Shown here: positions 59,420-64,000 of the stretch, in pieces
How positions within the stretch are numbered: position 1 is the stretch's first letter
Layout: every line of letters begins with the position of its first letter
Origin: Bradyrhizobium erythrophlei
GTDB taxonomy: Bacteria; Pseudomonadota; Alphaproteobacteria; Rhizobiales; Xanthobacteraceae
Length of the DNA: 64,000 bases
Assembly: GCA_900129675.1 (NCBI GenBank)
Contig: FSRD01000001.1
Coordinates: 3,895,501-3,959,500 of the forward strand
Direction: 5' to 3'
The notes under the pieces: model-generated
What the model saw: the letters and a program-made list of their open reading frames with translations, nothing else
The model's database searches: none
What the model was told of the DNA's origin: nothing
Position numbers and translations under genes: made by a program

Positions 59420-60109
59420 CTAGCTGACCGCCTCATGAATCGCGCGGCAGTGCCGTACGATGTTGCCGTGCTCGGTCACGAATTGCTTGAGCGGGGTATC
59501 GATGTCGTAGAAATAGATGTTGGCGATGAAGCCGTAGATGCCGGCGTCGATGCTGGTCGGCTTCTCGCCATGGACATAGCCCTGCGGCGGAATCAGCGCG
59601 GCAATCGCGCCGAGATCGGCGAGCCCGCGCGCCATCGCGGCATCGGGATCGTAACGGCCGATGCCCTGGTAGTAATAGCGCTGGGCATTGAACGCCTGCG
59701 CCTTGGCGAGGCCTTCTTCGGTGAGGCCGGGGTGCTCGCGCAGCAGCGCATCGCGGAACGCGTGCCAGTAGCGCTCGTCCTTCCAGCGCGAGTACGACAT
59801 CACCCAATAGAGGTCGTCGAGCATGCGCGTGATCAGGAGGTTGGTGGTTCGCTGCGCGGCGGTGAGCGCGGCGTCGATCGGCGGCCGGTGTTTTGCGGTG
59901 ACGTAGCCAAGGATGGCCTCGCTGTCGCCGACCGTATCGTCGCCGTCGACGATATAGGGCAGCTGGCCGCGCGGCGCCTTCGACGCGTCGAAGATGTGCT
60001 CGTGCCGGAACGGCACGCCGGCGAGCCGCAGGAAGGCGAATACCTTCAGGCCGTAGCCGTTATTGTCGGCGACGCCGAACAGCGTGGGGTAGGAGTAGAG
60101 CGTGAGCAT
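59420..60109 (-). CDS. Glutathione S-transferase family protein
   Basis: A 229-residue protein: an N-terminal thioredoxin-like domain (MLTLYSYPTLFGVADNNGYG, LRLAGVPFRHEHIFDASKAP, RGQLPYIVDGDDTVGDSEAI with the cis-Pro and the Asp-Ser glutathione contact) and an all-helical C-terminal domain (MLDDLYWVMSYSRWKDERYW). It matches the Metaxin/GST_C_6-like branch. The ATG at 60109 fits the family start; one 42 bases upstream is less likely. Confidence 0.85.
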   Translation of the reverse strand: MLTLYSYPTLFGVADNNGYGLKVFAFLRLAGVPFRHEHIFDASKAPRGQLPYIVDGDDTVGDSEAILGYVTAKHRPPIDAALTAAQRTTNLLITRMLDDLYWVMSYSRWKDERYWHAFRDALLREHPGLTEEGLAKAQAFNAQRYYYQGIGRYDPDAAMARGLADLGAIAALIPPQGYVHGEKPTSIDAGIYGFIANIYFYDIDTPLKQFVTEHGNIVRHCRAIHEAVS

Positions 60110-60244
60110 TTGGGATGCCGATTCGTGGAGTGGGAACAGCGCCCCCACCATCGCACAACTGGACGAGAAAAATAGGCCGATGAGACTGATCTCATCGGCC
60201 CCGATCCAGTGTTTGATCGAAGTCTTCGCGGGGAGACTACGCGC

Positions 60245-60703
60245 TTACTGTTGCCGCATCTTCTGATAAGCGCCCGTGGCGTAGCTTCGTACGTGGGGAT
60301 CCTTGTCCTGTTCGGACATGGTCTTCATCCGCGCGGCAAGCGCCGGCTCGTCGATAGCCGCGGCCGATTTCATTGCCCTGATCCGAACGCCGGCCTCCGA
60401 GTCGCTCAGCAATTGCGAGGTGACGCTCACCGCATGCTGGGCCGGAAGCTTGGCGGCGGCGGCCGCCGCCGCCACCCGCACGACGTCGTGACGGCTGCGC
60501 GCCGCCATGGCGACGATGTCGTGCGCATTGCCCTCCGAGATCAGGCCGGCCAGATAGGCGGCCTTCGACGCGATCCGCGGTTCGTCCTCGGCGACCAGCG
60601 CCTGCAATTGCGGCAGGGCGCCCGGGCCGAGCGCCAGCGCCAGTTCCGGATAATCCAGCTCGTCCTTGTCGATCTCTTTGCGGACTTCATCCAAAGTGGC
60701 CAT
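60245..60703 (-). CDS. HEAT-repeat-like protein
   Basis: A 152-residue all-helical protein with repeated paired helices (GPGALPQLQALVAEDEPRIA, SKAAYLAGLISEGNAHDIVA, SRHDVVRVAAAAAAAKLPAQ, SEAGVRIRAMKSAAAIDEPA). GGAGG lies five bases before the ATG. It starts ten bases after the end of the propeller-metalloprotease gene, so the two form an operon and this protein may be its partner or immunity factor (inference). Confidence 0.75.
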   Translation of the reverse strand: MATLDEVRKEIDKDELDYPELALALGPGALPQLQALVAEDEPRIASKAAYLAGLISEGNAHDIVAMAARSRHDVVRVAAAAAAAKLPAQHAVSVTSQLLSDSEAGVRIRAMKSAAAIDEPALAARMKTMSEQDKDPHVRSYATGAYQKMRQQ

Positions 60704-60712
60704 TGACGCCTC

Positions 60713-62244
60713 CTATGAGGTCAGCGGGCTTGCGATCATGGTGTTGATCTCGGACTGGATCAGATCGGGCGGCGGGTTGGTGATGTTCCAGGTGCCGTTT
60801 CCGGTCATCAGCCGGTCGTTGTCGTTGACGTGAACGAGGCCGAGCACGTGGCCGCATTCGTGACCCATGGTCCAGGGCGAGGCCACCGAGGTGATCACCG
60901 CGGCCGGCCGGCCGTCCGGGTGGGCCGCGCACCCGTTCAGCGGCGGCACCGTGGAGCGGAGGAAGTAGACGCAGATGTCGTTGGCGCCGGCATTGTTGCG
61001 GTGGCCGAACAGGTCGTTCTGCTCTGCCGTGGTCGAGCCCACCACGCAGGTGCCGACGTCGAGGTCGTTGAGCAGCGGCAGGTTCAGCGTTTCCTCGCTG
61101 GCGATCACGACGTCGATGCCGACGCCGGCATAGACATCGCGCATCGACTGCGTCATCTGCGCGCGCGAGATCGTGGTCGGTTCGCTCAGCACCTTGACGT
61201 GAACGCGAACCGCCTCGGACTGATCCCACCAGGTCGAATAGATGCGGCCGTCGGTGCCGGTGACGAACAGGTCGAGATGGTCCGGGTTGCGCGCGATCGG
61301 GGTGATCGGCGAGGTCAGTGCCGCAGCACCGCCGGAGACGTTGAACCAGTTGGCCCAGCCGCTGCTCTGATCCCACCAGGTCGAGTAGATGCGGCTGTCG
61401 GTGCCGGTGACGAACAGGTCGAGGTGATTGGGGTTGCGGGCGATCGCGGTGATTTCCGAACCGAGCGCCGCAGCGCCGCCGGAGACGTTGAACCAGTTGA
61501 CCCAGCCGACGCTCTGGTCCCACCAGGTGGAGTAGATCTTGCCGTCGGTGCCGGTGACGAACAGGTCGAGATGGTTGGGATTGCGGGCGACCGCCGTGAT
61601 CGGAGATCGCGCGCCGCGGCGCCGCCGGAGACGTTGAACCAGTTGGCCCAGCCGCTCGCCGCATCCCACCAGGTGGAGTAGATCCGGCCATCGGTGCCGG
61701 TGACGAACAGATCGAGGTGATTGGGATTGCGCGCAATTGCCGTGATCGGCGAGCCGAGCGCCGCCGCGCCGCCGGAGACGTTGAACCAGTTGGCCCAGCC
61801 GCTGCTGGCATCCCACCAGGTCGAGTAGATCCGGCCATCGGTGCCGGTGACGAACAGGTCGAGGTGATTGGGGTTGCGCGCCACCGCGGTGATCTTCGAA
61901 CCCAGGGCGGCAGCGCCGCCGGAGACGTTGAACCAGTTGGCCCAGCCGCTGCTCGCATCCCACCAGGTCGAGTAGATGCGGCCGTCGGTGCCGGTGACGA
62001 ACAGGTCGAGGTGATTGGGATTGCGCGCGACCACGGTGATCGGCGAGCCCAGCGCGGCGGCGCCGCCGGAGACGTTGAACCAGTTCGCCCAGCCGCTCGC
62101 CGCATCCCACCAGGTGGAATAGATGCGGCCGTCGGTGCCGGTGACGAACAGGTCGAGATGGTTGGGATTGCGTGCGATCGCCGAAACCGGCGATCTCAAT
62201 GCCGCTGCGCCGCCGGATACGTTGAACCATGAATGCCAGCTCAT
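60713..62244 (-). pseudogene. Seven-repeat lectin-like propeller joined to a zinc metalloprotease, one frameshift
   Basis: Starts MSWHSWFNVSGGAAALRSPV with GGGAGG before the ATG. Seven repeats of ~48 residues follow, each with ARNPNHLDLFVTGTDGRIYS TWWD and SGWANWFNVSGG, the pattern of PLL-type seven-bladed lectin propellers. The remaining ~170 residues are a metzincin-like protease: ISRAQMTQSMRDVYAGVGID and TMGHECGHVLGLVHVND (HExxHxxGxxH). A single missing base near 61608 separates repeats 1-4 from 5-7. No signal peptide. If corrected, ~510 residues. Confidence 0.85.
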
Positions 62245-62768
62245 GCACGCCTCCCTTTGTCAGAGCAAATGATCGGAGAGGATGCTAGCACAACACAATC
62301 TCAAAGCGAGTGAACTGCCTCACAGCGCGCGACGCCATGGCTTGTCACGTCAACAACGTTGCCGTATCGCGGATACTATCGAGAGATACGTGCAATTATC
62401 CGATCATTCGCGCTATCCGATATGCAATTACAGGTAGATTGTACGTAAATCGCCCTTGAGATGGAAAATTGCCGGGCAACGGCGGGGTTTTCGTCCGACA
62501 TTTTCGTGAAGCGCGCCGGGGCCGCAGCGCGCGGATGCAAATGTGGCTACGAGGGTGCGCTGATTTGTCTCGCCGTATCGCGGCACGCGTTCGATGCGGA
62601 AGGCCGGCGAGCTTGATCTCACCAGCCTTGTCCCGCGCTGCGGAATCAACGGGGCGCGCTTTGCATCGGCCCGTTGGCTCATCCGCGCTACGCTTGCTAG
62701 TGTCGGCCAAGCGCGATTCGATCCGTGTCGCACCGCATGCTCGCAACAATCCCCGGGAGACCTGAGCC
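62245..62768. other. Intergenic region
   Basis: No supportable gene. It separates divergent genes; the part near 62280-62450 is lower in GC and probably contains the promoter for the propeller-metalloprotease gene. Confidence 0.4.
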
Positions 62769-63203
62769 ATGAAGATGTCATCCGCCATTCGTGCTGCGCT
62801 GGTCGCGCTGACGGCGTTCGCCGGCCTGTCCTCCGCCGCCGACGCCGACGATGGCTTCGTGTCGCTGACGATCTACAAGGCCGGATGGATCATCGGCGGC
62901 TCGGGCGGCGGCGGCGTGCTGAATTTTCGCGGCCGGAGCTATGGGCTGTCCGCCGGCGGCCTGGACTACGGCCTGGTGTTCGGCGGTTCCAGGACGGTGC
63001 TGCGCGGCCGGGTCAGCAACATCTACCGGCCGTCGGATGTCGCCGGCGTCTATGGCGCGGCGGGCGCGGGGCTCGCGGTCGGCCGCGGCGCCCGCGCGAT
63101 CGTGCTGACCAACCAGAAGGGCGCGGTGCTGGAACTGACCGGCCAGCAGGTCGGCCTGATGGCCAACGCGGATCTGAGCGGCCTCGCGATCACGATGAAG
63201 TAG
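62769..63203 (+). CDS. Exported protein, DUF992-like
   Basis: A 144-residue protein with a signal peptide (MSSAIRAALVALTAFAGLSS, cut near ADA) and GGGAG before the ATG. The glycine-rich mature part (AGWIIGGSGGGGVLNFRGRS, YGLVFGGSRTVLRGRVSNIY, VYGAAGAGLAVGRGARAIVL, LELTGQQVGLMANADLSGLA) resembles DUF992/SYLF-like beta-barrel proteins of rhizobia. Function unknown. Confidence 0.75.
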   Translation: MKMSSAIRAALVALTAFAGLSSAADADDGFVSLTIYKAGWIIGGSGGGGVLNFRGRSYGLSAGGLDYGLVFGGSRTVLRGRVSNIYRPSDVAGVYGAAGAGLAVGRGARAIVLTNQKGAVLELTGQQVGLMANADLSGLAITMK

Positions 63204-63260
63204 CTGGGGGGCGGTGTCCTCAGCAAAACGGAGACGGATTTGAGGGCGCTGCTCTCTCCG

Positions 63261-63349
63261 CGTCATTGCGAGCGAAGCGAAGCAATCCATCTATCAGCTC
63301 GCTCGCTGAAGCATGGATTGCTTCGTCGCTTCCGCTCCTCGCAATGACG
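63261..63349. repeat. Long palindromic REP-like repeat
   Basis: CGTCATTGCGAGCGAAGCGA AGCAATCCAT at the left is mirrored by ATGGATTGCTTCGTCGCTTC ... CTCGCAATGACG at the right (ends 63349), with about 25 bases in the loop. This family of palindromes is dispersed in Bradyrhizobium, Rhodopseudomonas and relatives. Confidence 0.85.
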
Positions 63350-63399
63350 TGGCGAGATTTTCGATTCAATTGTCAAACAGCGAACGGACGTGAGCACGC

Positions 63400-63790
63400 A
63401 TTCTCGCGGCGCGATCCGCCCGAGCTTTGCGTCACGTTCCACCCTCGTAAAGCGCAGAGGGCGCAGGGAAGACCGGGTGCGCGCTGCACCCGCGGTCTCG
63501 TGTGCAAGCTGCACAAAAGAAAACGCACACGAGCATACAGGTTCAGCGGAAACACTCCGGCCTTCCCCGCGCAATGGTTTTACGGCTTACTTCGCGCTCT
63601 TGTGTCCGGCTTGTTTGCCACCGTCGCTCCTGAGAAGCTTGCTTCTCACGAACTTGACGCCAGCATCGGGGCGCCAGGACCACACGACTTCGCCGTCCGC
63701 ACTGCGCGCGCTCGTCTGCCGCGCGCCTTGCGTCCACCGCATCTCACCGCAACGTTCGTGACGATCGCGACCCGCCCCTCATTCGGATGA
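63400..63790. repeat. Repetitive intergenic element, no gene
   Basis: The stretch with GCGCAGGGAAGACCGGGTGC, CACCCGCGGTCTCGTGTGCA and GTTTTACGGCTTACTTCGCG resembles, from memory, a dispersed noncoding repeat found many times in Bradyrhizobium genomes. Open frames cross it on both strands but none has a ribosome-binding site or a family match. Confidence 0.5.
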
Positions 63791-63944
63791 GACGCGCGGA
63801 GTCAAACCACTGATTTGCCCGACGGTGAAAGCGAAATATTTTTTGCGGAAGGGCTGGACAGGATTTTGCTGATTTGCCCGTCGCGTTGTTTTGTCGCACG
63901 CCGCAGCTTCATTTTTTCCTTTGCGCGTGAAGCGAAGCAGCTTC

Positions 63945-64000
63945 GTAGGGTGGGCAAAGCGAAAGCGTGCCCACCATTGCAAGCGGAGGAAAACATGGTG
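63945..64000. repeat. REP-like palindromic unit at window end
   Basis: GTAGGGTGGGC-AAAGCGAAAGCGT-GCCCACC is a 7-bp-arm hairpin (63949-63975), and the last bases (ACATGGTG) start what looks like a second inverted copy (GGTGGGC). This dispersed motif is common in bacterial intergenic DNA and continues beyond the window. Confidence 0.7.

Noticed and set aside
60830..62232. Long plus-strand frames antisense to the propeller-metalloprotease
   Set aside because: They are GC-driven shadows of the repetitive minus-strand gene (period ~144 bp) without start signals.
61240..62244. CRISPR-like regular repeats
   Set aside because: Units are ~144 bp, coding, and nearly continuous; there are no short repeats with unique spacers.
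63985..64000. GGAGG followed by ATGGTG at the window end as a gene start
   Set aside because: The bases form the second arm of the REP-like GGTGGGC palindrome, a more likely explanation.

Overview
This is a 64 kb piece of a high-GC alphaproteobacterial chromosome, most probably Bradyrhizobium or a close relative. I infer this from the many small zinc-ribbon and orphan proteins of a rhizobial type, the Irr-type iron-control palindrome before bacterioferritin, the IS families, and the palindromic intergenic repeats at the right end. No rRNA gene, CRISPR array or replication origin was seen.

Layout. 1-8.6 kb: accessory DNA with an IS5-type remnant, a hemerythrin-like gene, a frameshifted thermonuclease, an intact IS30 element, a broken yedK and small zinc-ribbon genes, ending at half of a tRNA-Ser(UGA) gene beside an integrase tail, which looks like an old island boundary. 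8.86-18.07 kb: a stack of nested mobile elements. A group II intron is interrupted by a serine-recombinase element (itself interrupted by a second one), by an IS110 element, and inside its domain VI by a small group II intron that has lost its reverse-transcriptase gene. 18.4-22.9 kb: a glycine-rich secreted protein and a minus-strand glycan operon (methyltransferase, decayed flippase-like protein, GT2 glycosyltransferase, DUF2304, DUF2142). 23-48 kb: an IS-rich accessory region with intron and IS630 fragments, an ISNCY-type element with a clear 6-bp target duplication, an IS481/IS3-like element, many orphan genes of 30-120 residues, a PQQ dehydrogenase relic carrying an exact 300-bp inversion, a large protein of unknown function followed by a 196-bp tandem duplication, a frameshifted HD phosphohydrolase and a dienelactone hydrolase facing a MarR-type regulator. 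48.3-50.4 kb: a papain-like protease carrying five C-terminal tandem repeats. 50.6-63.2 kb: ordinary-looking chromosomal genes (bacterioferritin and its ferredoxin, PPOX flavoprotein, alpha/beta hydrolase, collagen-like protein, cytochrome P450, Fis-type HTH, SDR, GST, HEAT protein, and a seven-repeat lectin-like propeller joined to a zinc metalloprotease). 63.2-64 kb: repetitive intergenic DNA.

At least ten otherwise recognisable genes carry one or more frameshifts, several at C-runs, in both the accessory and the core-like parts. Either the assembly has indel errors or the region is decaying; this should be settled before these genes are called dead. The most unusual content is the nested intron/recombinase stack, the 300-bp inversion, the protease with repeats, the propeller-metalloprotease, and the HD-phosphohydrolase locus, which may be a relic of a phage-defence module.
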